Source: DASZTV01 sp035550655
GTDB taxonomy: Bacteria; Actinomycetota; Actinomycetes; JAFAQI01
Direction of reading: 5' to 3'
DNA length: 64,000 nucleotides
Assembly: GCA_035550655.1 (NCBI GenBank)
Contig: DASZOU010000022.1
Location: 124,001-188,000 of the forward strand
The notes under the pieces are model-generated. The model did no database searches, had not been told where the DNA came from, and saw only the letters and a list, made by a program, of their open reading frames with translations. Shown piece by piece: positions 50,759-57,545 of the stretch. Within the stretch, counting starts at the first letter, position 1. Each line of letters begins with the position of its first letter. A program made the position numbers and the translations under genes.

Positions 50759-52224
50759 GACGTCTCGTGCTCGTGAACCGCCTCAGCTGCCGCCTGCTCC
50801 TCGACCTGCTCGATCCGCATCTCCACGGTGGTCACGGGTCGCCGGACGTCGATGACCTGTCCGGTGATCTCGGCGACGAGAACGTCCACCGAGCTGCGTG
50901 CGACCTCGGCGGCATCGAGCAGGTCCTCGGGCGGCTCGACGCCGAACGCCTTGGTGCGCATCGGGGTCGCCGTGCGCTCAGGATTGATGCAGTTGACTCG
51001 TACCCCGAGACTCAGCCACTCGTCGGCGAGAGCCTGTGTGAGGTTGACGACCGCGGCCTTCGTCGACGAGTACAGGCTGTAGCCGGCACGCCCGCGGGTG
51101 TAGCTGCTCGACGTGAACAGCAGCAGCTGACCCTTGGTCTGAGCGAGGTAGCCGGCGCCGAGTCGCGCGATCTGGACGGGCGCAACGTAGTTGACCCCGA
51201 TCATCTCCTCGACCGTCTCGTCGTCGACCTCGGCGAGCTCGCCGGTGGTGAGGATGCCCGCGGTCACGACGATGTAGTCGATGCGGCCGGCCTCCTGGTG
51301 CGCGTGCTCGAGAGCCCGCCGCACGTCGTCAGCTCGTTCCACGTGCGTACCGGTTGTCGACCTGCTGAATGGGAACACTTTGGCGCCGTATGCCTCGAGC
51401 AAGCTGACGATGCCCGCCCCGATGCCGTAGCTGCCGCCGAACACGACCGCGGTGCGGCCCCGCAGCGCCTCCGCATAGGCCTCCGGGGTAGGCAGCGGAT
51501 CAACTGACGCCGAACCGAGCTGGAAGAGCTTGTCCGCGATGAACAGGTCGACGGGAGCCGTCACCTTCATGTTGTGCTCGGAGCCCTCGACCATGTGGAT
51601 CGGTACGTCGGGCAAGTACTTCAGTACGACGCTGCAGTCGTCAGTGGCCTTGAAGTCGGGGTCCTCCCACGCGATCTCGTACGCACGGCGGATCGTCGAG
51701 AGCCGGAAGCCCTGCGGGGTCTGACCGCGCCGCAACCGGGCACGATCCGGGATCTCGGTGATGATCTCGTCGTCGTCGACGACGACGATCGTGTCGGCCG
51801 ACGGGATTCCGACGTCGACAGCTTCGTACGTCCGCAGCGCATTGACGCACTCCCGGATGATGCGCGAGCTGACGAGCGGGCGAACCGCATCGTGAAACAG
51901 GACGTTGCACTCCTCGGCCCCGAGGTGGTCGAGCGCGTTGCGGGTGGAGTCGTTGCGGGTCTGACCGCCCTCGATCACGGCGCTCACCTTGCGGAACCCC
52001 CGCGCGGCCACGATCGCCTGAACGTCCTGTACGTAGCCCGGGGTCATCAAGACGATGACGTCGTCGATCTCTGCCGCAGCCTCGAACACCGCGAGGGTGT
52101 GCTCGATCACCGGTTTCCCGGCGATCTTGAGCAGCTGCTTGGGGATCGACAGCCCGACCCGGGTTCCGACGCCACCGGCAAGCACCACTCCGACGGTCCG
52201 GAGCCCGGTCGACCTCACTGCCAT
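50755..52224 (-). CDS. Fusion of an IspD-type cytidylyltransferase and a short-chain dehydrogenase (Bcs1-like)
   Basis: 489 residues from ATG 52224. Residues 1-235 are an IspD/TarI domain: VVLAGGVGTRVGLSIPKQL, GGQTRNDSTRNAL, LFHDAVRPLVSS and APVDLFIADKLF. Residues about 255-470 are an SDR: VVFGGSYGIGAGI, VVTAGILTTGEL and SSSYTRGRAGYSLYSSTKAAV with Ser, Tyr and Lys. The same order occurs in Haemophilus Bcs1/Acs1, which reduces ribulose-5-phosphate and makes CDP-ribitol. The methylerythritol-phosphate (isoprenoid) role is less likely for the fusion. The TagF-like gene overlaps it, and a TAGGCT box lies 9 bases before the ATG. Confidence 0.82.
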   Translation of the reverse strand: MAVRSTGLRTVGVVLAGGVGTRVGLSIPKQLLKIAGKPVIEHTLAVFEAAAEIDDVIVLMTPGYVQDVQAIVAARGFRKVSAVIEGGQTRNDSTRNALDHLGAEECNVLFHDAVRPLVSSRIIRECVNALRTYEAVDVGIPSADTIVVVDDDEIITEIPDRARLRRGQTPQGFRLSTIRRAYEIAWEDPDFKATDDCSVVLKYLPDVPIHMVEGSEHNMKVTAPVDLFIADKLFQLGSASVDPLPTPEAYAEALRGRTAVVFGGSYGIGAGIVSLLEAYGAKVFPFSRSTTGTHVERADDVRRALEHAHQEAGRIDYIVVTAGILTTGELAEVDDETVEEMIGVNYVAPVQIARLGAGYLAQTKGQLLLFTSSSYTRGRAGYSLYSSTKAAVVNLTQALADEWLSLGVRVNCINPERTATPMRTKAFGVEPPEDLLDAAEVARSSVDVLVAEITGQVIDVRRPVTTVEMRIEQVEEQAAAEAVHEHETS

Positions 52225-52233
52225 GACGGGCGA

Positions 52234-52239
52234 AGCCTA
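52234..52239 (-). promoter_or_regulatory. -10 box (TAGGCT) before the IspD-SDR gene
   Basis: TAGGCT on the minus strand, 9 bases before the ATG at 52224; transcription would start at or just before the start codon. Confidence 0.45.
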
Positions 52240-52283
52240 CCGGGCGGTTCAGGATCGGGCTCATTCGCTTCAGGTCCAGCCGA

Positions 52284-52320
52284 TACGGTCAATCGAGTTG
52301 GACGGATCATCGGATCCGTC
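52284..52320 (+). promoter_or_regulatory. Candidate -10 box and leader hairpin of the mannosyl-phosphopolyprenol synthase gene
   Basis: TACGGT at 52284-52289 could set a start near 52296, leaving about 50 bases of leader. The leader contains a perfect 8-base hairpin, GACGGATC-ATCG-GATCCGTC (52301-52320), then GGGAGGAGGG before the GTG at 52347. Confidence 0.4.
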
Positions 52321-52346
52321 TCCGTTGCAGGGAGGAGGGCGGGGAC

Positions 52347-53060
52347 GTGGGCGGGGGCGTCGTCGTGGTGCTGCCGACCTACAACGAACGCGAGAACATC
52401 GAGCGGATCGCCCGCGCAATTCTCGAGCGGCCCTGCCACCCGCACCTTCTCGTCGTGGACGACGGTTCCCCCGATGGCACCGCCGAGATCGTGCGCACGC
52501 TCGCCGCCGAGCTGCCCGGCCGGGTCACCCTCCTCGTCAGGACGGGCAAGGCGGGCCTCGGACCCGCGTATGCGGCGGGCTTCGCAGCAGCCCTCGCCGA
52601 TCTCAGCCCGGACGTGGTCGTGCAGATGGACGCTGATGGTTCGCACGACCCCGCCGACATCGATCGGCTCGTCGCAGCTGTCGAGAACACCGACCTGGCA
52701 ATCGGATCGCGATACATGGCAGGGGGCGACATCATCGGGTGGAGCAAGCACCGCGAGGTGTTGTCGCGAGCCGGGAACCTCTACGCCCGCGTCGTCCTCG
52801 GCAGCCCGCTGCGCGACCTCACCGGCGGGTTCAAGGCCTGGCGCGCCGATCTGCTGGCCAAGGTCGACGCAGCGACGACCGCCACGCACGGCTACGGCTT
52901 CCAGATCGAGATGACGACCCGCGCCCGCGCGATGGGGGCGACCATCGTCGAAATACCGATCGTCTTCCGGGAGCGAGTCGCGGGGTCATCGAAGATGTCG
53001 ACCCGGATCGCCATGGAGGCGCTCCGCGGGGTCCCGGCGATGCGACGGATTCGCGGCTGA
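52347..53060 (+). CDS. ppm1: Polyprenol-phosphate mannose synthase-like GT2
   Basis: 237 residues from GTG 52347, after a strong GGAGGAGGG ribosome site. DPM1-type GT2: VVVLPTYNERENIERIA, LLVVDDGSPDGTAEIV, VVQMDADGSHDPADI (DxD metal site), AIGSRYMAGGDI and DLTGGFKAWRADLL. These enzymes move mannose from GDP-mannose to polyprenyl-phosphate at the inner membrane face, and the product feeds outward-facing mannosyltransferases. No C-terminal membrane domain or lipoprotein-acyltransferase fusion is present. GDP-mannose could come from ManB/ManC here. Confidence 0.88.
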   Translation: MGGGVVVVLPTYNERENIERIARAILERPCHPHLLVVDDGSPDGTAEIVRTLAAELPGRVTLLVRTGKAGLGPAYAAGFAAALADLSPDVVVQMDADGSHDPADIDRLVAAVENTDLAIGSRYMAGGDIIGWSKHREVLSRAGNLYARVVLGSPLRDLTGGFKAWRADLLAKVDAATTATHGYGFQIEMTTRARAMGATIVEIPIVFRERVAGSSKMSTRIAMEALRGVPAMRRIRG

Positions 53061-53064
53061 CGCC

Positions 53065-53928
53065 TCAGACCACCGGCGGGCGTCCGAGCCGCGTCAGTCG
53101 CCACGCCGTACGCCAACGGATCGGTCGCCGCGGCCCGCAGTCGGTGCGCAGCCCCTCGCGGAAGCCCCGCAGCGCGGCCGAGGTGCCCCCGCCGCGCAGC
53201 GAACGGAGCAACGTCGCCGTGACCCACACCGCGAGGTAGCCGGCGACGAGCGGCAGCGGAAGGTTGCGCCGAGCCACCCAGACCCGGTTCCGCGCGTCCA
53301 TGAAGCGATGCTGGGGACCACGGAACGGCGCCGCGGGCGGGTTGTGCACGACCAGGTCCGCGTCGTACCGCAGCCGCAACCCGGCGTCGACGAACCGCCA
53401 CGCCAGCTCGATTCCCTCGTGCCCGTAGAAGAAGCTGCCCGGCCAGCCACCTGCGGCCTCGAATGCCGAACGGCGCACGAGAGAGGCGCCTTCCCAGAAC
53501 CAGGCGACGTCACCGCTGCGTTCGGCGTCGCGCGCTCGTAGTCGAGGCACATGCCGCCGCGCGGTCATGGCACCGCCCGGATCCACGGCCCGCGGCTGCA
53601 GCACCGCAAGTGAGTCATCGGCCTCGAACTGCGCGACCGCCCGGGCCAGGAGGTCATCGCCGACCAGCTCGATGTCATCGTCGAGGAACAGCAGGATGTC
53701 GCCGGTCACCGCGCGAGCGCCGACGTTGCGTCCCTCCGGCACACCGACGTTGTCGGAGAGCGTGACGATCACGACGTCCGCGGGCAGCCCGGTCGGCTCC
53801 CAGCCGTTACCGACGACCACGATGCTCACGTCGACGTCGCGCTGCAGGGCTACCGACGCGATCGCGCGAGCCAGCTCAGCGGGCCGGTTGCCCTGGCTGA
53901 GCAGGACGCAGCCGACCCCGAGGCTCAC
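53065..53928 (-). CDS. GT2 family glycosyltransferase of the surface-polymer region
   Basis: 287 residues from GTG 53928. GT2 domain: GVGCVLLSQGNRPAEL, SDNVGVPEGRNVGARA, ILLFLDDDIELVGDDLL (metal-binding DDD) and GGWPGSFFYGHEGIELAWRF (the ED-like region). One or two hydrophobic stretches near residues 225-245 may hold it at the membrane. It overlaps the CDP-alcohol transferase stop by four bases. Donor sugar unknown. Confidence 0.85.
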   Translation of the reverse strand: MSLGVGCVLLSQGNRPAELARAIASVALQRDVDVSIVVVGNGWEPTGLPADVVIVTLSDNVGVPEGRNVGARAVTGDILLFLDDDIELVGDDLLARAVAQFEADDSLAVLQPRAVDPGGAMTARRHVPRLRARDAERSGDVAWFWEGASLVRRSAFEAAGGWPGSFFYGHEGIELAWRFVDAGLRLRYDADLVVHNPPAAPFRGPQHRFMDARNRVWVARRNLPLPLVAGYLAVWVTATLLRSLRGGGTSAALRGFREGLRTDCGPRRPIRWRTAWRLTRLGRPPVV

Positions 53929-54707
53929 CGCAGCCGATCCGACGCAAGGGTCGCGAGCAGGTGCCCGAGTACGACGATGCCGGCGATCACCACCAGCGCG
54001 CCGGACAGCACGCGCGTGGCGCCGAGGCAGCCGCGGGCGGCGTCGACCGATGCGGCAACAACGGCGAGAACCGTCATCTCGAGCGCGAGCAGTGCCCGGT
54101 TGAACGGCAGCGCCCCAACCATCGCGCGGAGCCGCCGAAGCAGCCCGGCGCGTGGCCGCGCGACTTCGGCGGTGTCGGCGATGCGCGGGCGGCCGGACTG
54201 CACCCTGGCGACGTGCACGAGATCGGTCTCCGCCTTGGTCAGCAGGATGAGGAAGCCACTGGCGAGGCCCAGCGCGGTCCAGCCGGCCAGGTGCCCGAGG
54301 CCGCCGTCAGCGTGCACGCCGACGCCGATCGCGAGGCAGCCGTCGGTGACGTAGTGACCGATCCGGTCGAGGTAGATGCCGCTTGGACCTCGCTGGTCGC
54401 GCCACCGGGCGAGCTCCCCGTCGACACAGTCGAGGGTGCCCTGCACCTGGATCACGGCGAACGCGACCAGCGGTCCCCATAGGTGCGGGACGGTCATCGC
54501 CAGTGCGGCGAGCGGGCCGGTGAGAAGCATCGTCCAGGTGATGCCGTTCGGAGTCACTCGCGTCGGCGCCAGCAACCTGGTGATGTGAATCGAGATCCGG
54601 CGCTGGTACAGCCGGCCGGCCCAGTGCTCGCCACTGACGCGACCCACGACGTCGTCGGGCTGGGCCACGGCCCGCAGCTCGGCAAGACTCGGACGACTGC
54701 GGCTCAT
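53925..54707 (-). CDS. CDP-alcohol phosphatidyltransferase family protein with variant motif
   Basis: 260 residues from ATG 54707, overlapping the ABC ATPase stop. Six or so membrane helices carry DCVDGELARWRDQ followed by GIYLDRIGHYVTD. The family motif is D-x2-D-G-x2-A-R-x8-G-x3-D-x3-D; here the last Asp is His. This His form recurs in some actinobacterial members and may mark a different alcohol acceptor. The enzyme would move a phospho-alcohol from a CDP-alcohol. Position inside the exporter run suggests a membrane-linked primer for the polymer. Confidence 0.82.
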   Translation of the reverse strand: MSRSRPSLAELRAVAQPDDVVGRVSGEHWAGRLYQRRISIHITRLLAPTRVTPNGITWTMLLTGPLAALAMTVPHLWGPLVAFAVIQVQGTLDCVDGELARWRDQRGPSGIYLDRIGHYVTDGCLAIGVGVHADGGLGHLAGWTALGLASGFLILLTKAETDLVHVARVQSGRPRIADTAEVARPRAGLLRRLRAMVGALPFNRALLALEMTVLAVVAASVDAARGCLGATRVLSGALVVIAGIVVLGHLLATLASDRLR

Positions 54708-55456
54708 ACCGAGTCGTCGTCGGCGTAGTACATCTCGATGATCTCTTCGATCGGCCCCTCGACGGGCGGCTGCTCACGCCGCAGGTAGATCCCGCGGTCG
54801 CACCATCGCCGGAGGTCGTTCTCGTTGTGCGACACCAGCAGCATCGTGCGCCCGCCGCTGAGCATCTCGTCGATCACCACAGCGCACTTCTTGCGAAACG
54901 CCTTGTCGCCGACCGCCAGCACCTCGTCGACGAGCAGGATCGGCTCTTCCATCCGGGTCACGATCGAGAACGCGAGCCGCGCACGCATGCCGCTCGAGAA
55001 GTGCATGACCGGGGTGTCGACGAAGCGCTTGACCCCCGCCCAGCTCATGATCTCGTCGAACCGCTCGTCGGTCTGCTCGCGGGTGAAGCCGTGCAGCGAG
55101 GAGATCAGGTAGACGTTCTCCCGCGCGGTCAGGTCGCCGACGAAGCCCGCGGACAGCTCGATCATCGCGCCGACGCCACCGTTGACCTGGATGGTTCCTT
55201 CGTCGGGGAGCATCACCCCTGCGACGAGACGCAGCAACGTGCTCTTGCCGCATCCGTTGCGGCCGATGATGCCGACGGACTCGCCCTTCTTCACCCGGAA
55301 CGACACGTGGCGAAAGGGCCAGTACTCGCCGGTTCCCGTGGTTGCGTTGCGCCCCTCGATCAGCAGGTTCTTGAGCCCGATCCGGCGTCGGCGGTTGATG
55401 GCGAACTTGATGCCGACGTCTTTGACGACGATCGCGTCCTTCTGCTTGGGGGGCAT
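54704..55456 (-). CDS. ABC transporter ATPase (Wzt/TagH/RfbE type)
   Basis: 250 residues from ATG 55456. Walker A GRNGCGKST at about 65-73, Q-loop region, signature HFSSGMRARLAF, Walker B PILLVDEVLAVGD and the switch His in LLVSHNEND. The N-terminal KNLLIEGR stretch is typical of polysaccharide/teichoic acid exporters (TagH, Wzt, mycobacterial RfbE). There is no C-terminal carbohydrate-binding domain, so the polymer may not need a special cap for export. It pairs with the permease six bases upstream. Confidence 0.92.
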   Translation of the reverse strand: MPPKQKDAIVVKDVGIKFAINRRRRIGLKNLLIEGRNATTGTGEYWPFRHVSFRVKKGESVGIIGRNGCGKSTLLRLVAGVMLPDEGTIQVNGGVGAMIELSAGFVGDLTARENVYLISSLHGFTREQTDERFDEIMSWAGVKRFVDTPVMHFSSGMRARLAFSIVTRMEEPILLVDEVLAVGDKAFRKKCAVVIDEMLSGGRTMLLVSHNENDLRRWCDRGIYLRREQPPVEGPIEEIIEMYYADDDSV

Positions 55457-55462
55457 GCCCGG

Positions 55463-56323
55463 CTAGAGCTCCTTCAGCACGGCGCGCTCAACCCGAGCGA
55501 AGACGCTGAATCCGCCGACGAGGACGACCACCGCGCCGATCACCGAGTACAGCAACGGCGTCCAACCAGTCCAGTACGCCGGCAGCCAGACAGCGCGGTT
55601 GATCGCGAGGACACCCACCATCGGGTTGATCGCGTCGATCCGTTGCATGGACGGGGACAACCTCGTTAGCGGCCACAGCACCGGGGAGAGGAAGAAGAAC
55701 ATCCGGATCACCATGCCGATGCCTTGCTCGATGTCGCGCAGCACGGTGTTCAGCGAGGACACGAGCAGCGCGAGCCCGACGCACAGCATCAGCTCGAGGA
55801 CGAACGCCAGCGGCCACACGAACACGTAGGGAGACGGGCGCACCCCGTAGATCCACGCAAGGAGGATCAACACCGGGAGGCTCAGCAGGAACTCGACGGT
55901 CTTCATCGCGACTTCAGCGAGTGGGTAGATCTCGCGGGGCAGCGCGATGGAGGTGATCAGCCGTGAGTTCTGCCGCAGCGTGCTGGTCGACGAGTTCACC
56001 ACCGATGCGAACCACTGCCACGGCAAGATCGCGGAGCTGATGAACAGCGGATACATCGGGTAGCTCTTGTGGAAGATCTTGAGCAACAGGAAGTACGTGA
56101 AGACGAGCATCGCAGGCTCGAGCATCGACCAGGCGTAGCCGAGCACCGAGTTCGCGTACTTGTGACGCAGCCCGCGGTCGACGAGCATCCGCAAGACATC
56201 GCGGCGGTCCCAGATGTCGTACAGCCGGTCGAGGATCGGCTGACCGACCGCGGAACGGATCCTTGTGCCTTCGTGCAGCCGCCGAAATCGAAGCCCCGCA
56301 AGGCCGATGGGCGCCTGATTCAC
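55463..56323 (-). CDS. ABC transporter permease (Wzm/TagG/RfbD type)
   Basis: 286 residues from GTG 56323. ABC-2 polysaccharide exporter subunit with six helices: VLRMLVDRGLRHKYANSVLGYAWSMLEP at the front, and the later region FFFLSPVLWPL. It forms the channel with the ATPase at 54704-55456 for lipid-linked polymer export, as in teichoic acid or galactan transport. It starts four bases after the lactate-oxidase-like gene. Confidence 0.92.
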   Translation of the reverse strand: MNQAPIGLAGLRFRRLHEGTRIRSAVGQPILDRLYDIWDRRDVLRMLVDRGLRHKYANSVLGYAWSMLEPAMLVFTYFLLLKIFHKSYPMYPLFISSAILPWQWFASVVNSSTSTLRQNSRLITSIALPREIYPLAEVAMKTVEFLLSLPVLILLAWIYGVRPSPYVFVWPLAFVLELMLCVGLALLVSSLNTVLRDIEQGIGMVIRMFFFLSPVLWPLTRLSPSMQRIDAINPMVGVLAINRAVWLPAYWTGWTPLLYSVIGAVVVLVGGFSVFARVERAVLKEL

Positions 56324-56327
56324 GCGA

Positions 56328-57503
56328 TCACGGTATCTGGGTGAGCAGCTCCGGCCCGATATCGGCGAGCGAAGCGCACCCCGCGAGCGCCATCGACAGG
56401 TCGAGCTCGGCGAGCAGACACCGCACCACGTGACGTACTCCCGCCTCGCCGGCGATGCCGAGACCGTAGATGTACGGGCGACCGAGGAGCACCGCGTCAG
56501 CGCCCAGCGCGAGGGCCTTCATCACGTCCGAGCCGGTGCGAATGCCGGAGTCGAAGAGCACCTCTGCGCGACCGTCAACCGCGGCAACGACAGCCGGCAG
56601 AGCGTCGAGCGCCGCGATCTCTCCGTCGATCTGCCGGCCACCGTGGTTGGACACGAGGACGCCTTCCATCCCCGCGTCAACCGCACGCCGCGCATCGTCT
56701 GGATGGAGCACCCCCTTGAGTGCGATCGGCCCGTCCCAGTGGTCGCGGACCCACGCGAGGTCCTCCCAGGTGTTGGACGGGTCGCCGAACATCGACTGCC
56801 AGTGCATGACGCAACCGGTCGGGTCCTCCTCCGGGCTCGCCTGCAACCCTGCACGGAAGGCCGGGTCGGACTCGTAGTTGGCCAGACCGAGCCGGGACAG
56901 GAACGGCAGGTAGCCGTTGACCAGGTCACGCGGGCGCCAGGCCAGGATGAAGGTGTCGAGGGTGAGCAGCAGCGCGGAGTACCCGGCGGACTTGGCACGC
57001 GCCAGCAACGACGCACCGACCTCCCGGTCCTTGGGCCAATACAGCTGGAACCAGTGCGGGGAGCCGCCGCAGGCGGTTGCGACATCCTCCATGGAGTACG
57101 ACGAGACGGTCGACAGCGCCATCGGCACGCCAAGGTCCGCGACCGCTCGGGCGACGGCGACCTCCGCATCCGGGTGAACGATGCCCTGCACCCCGACCGG
57201 GCCAAGGATGACCGGTGCGGGCATCGGCGTACCGAGAACAGTCGTCGACTGGTCGCGAACCGAGACGTCGCGCAGGAAGCGGGGAACGATCCGCCAGCGC
57301 TCGAACGCGGCCCGGTTCGCCCGTACCGTCGACTCCGTCCCCGCACTACCGGCGACGTAGCCGAACGCCTCGGGCGAGAACCGATCCTGCGCGGCCGCCT
57401 CGAGCGCGGCCACCCCGATCGGCAGATCGGGACGGACACCGAGAGCGCCATTCAGGTAGATCTCGGACTGGAACGCGGAGAACGGCGGCTCCACAGCGGG
57501 CAC
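56328..57503 (-). CDS. FMN-dependent alpha-hydroxy acid oxidase, lactate 2-monooxygenase-like
   Basis: 391 residues from GTG 57503, chosen as TAACGT lies 8 bases upstream; GTG 57494 is the alternative. A TIM-barrel flavoprotein with FSPEAFGYVAGSAGTEST, GPVGVQGIVHPDAE, PHWFQLYWPKDREV, LTLDTFILAWRPRDL, LKGVLHPDDARRAVDAG and the active-site VSNHGGRQIDG (base His, Arg). LLTLDTFILAWRPRDL resembles mycobacterial lactate 2-monooxygenase, but other 2-hydroxyacids are possible. Sitting at the head of the exporter run is unexpected. Likely cytosolic. Confidence 0.82.
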   Translation of the reverse strand: MPAVEPPFSAFQSEIYLNGALGVRPDLPIGVAALEAAAQDRFSPEAFGYVAGSAGTESTVRANRAAFERWRIVPRFLRDVSVRDQSTTVLGTPMPAPVILGPVGVQGIVHPDAEVAVARAVADLGVPMALSTVSSYSMEDVATACGGSPHWFQLYWPKDREVGASLLARAKSAGYSALLLTLDTFILAWRPRDLVNGYLPFLSRLGLANYESDPAFRAGLQASPEEDPTGCVMHWQSMFGDPSNTWEDLAWVRDHWDGPIALKGVLHPDDARRAVDAGMEGVLVSNHGGRQIDGEIAALDALPAVVAAVDGRAEVLFDSGIRTGSDVMKALALGADAVLLGRPYIYGLGIAGEAGVRHVVRCLLAELDLSMALAGCASLADIGPELLTQIP

Positions 57504-57511
57504 CTCGCAAT

Positions 57512-57517
57512 ACGTTA
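57512..57517 (-). promoter_or_regulatory. -10 box (TAACGT) of the lactate-oxidase-like gene
   Basis: TAACGT on the minus strand, 8 bases before the GTG at 57503; the divergent accA box lies 16 bases away. Confidence 0.5.
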
Positions 57518-57532
57518 CGGACCGGTACTGAA

Positions 57533-57538
57533 TAGAGT
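57533..57538 (+). promoter_or_regulatory. -10 box (TAGAGT) of a leaderless accA transcript
   Basis: TAGAGT ends 7 bases before the ATG at 57546. Confidence 0.5.
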
Positions 57539-57545
57539 CTCTGCC

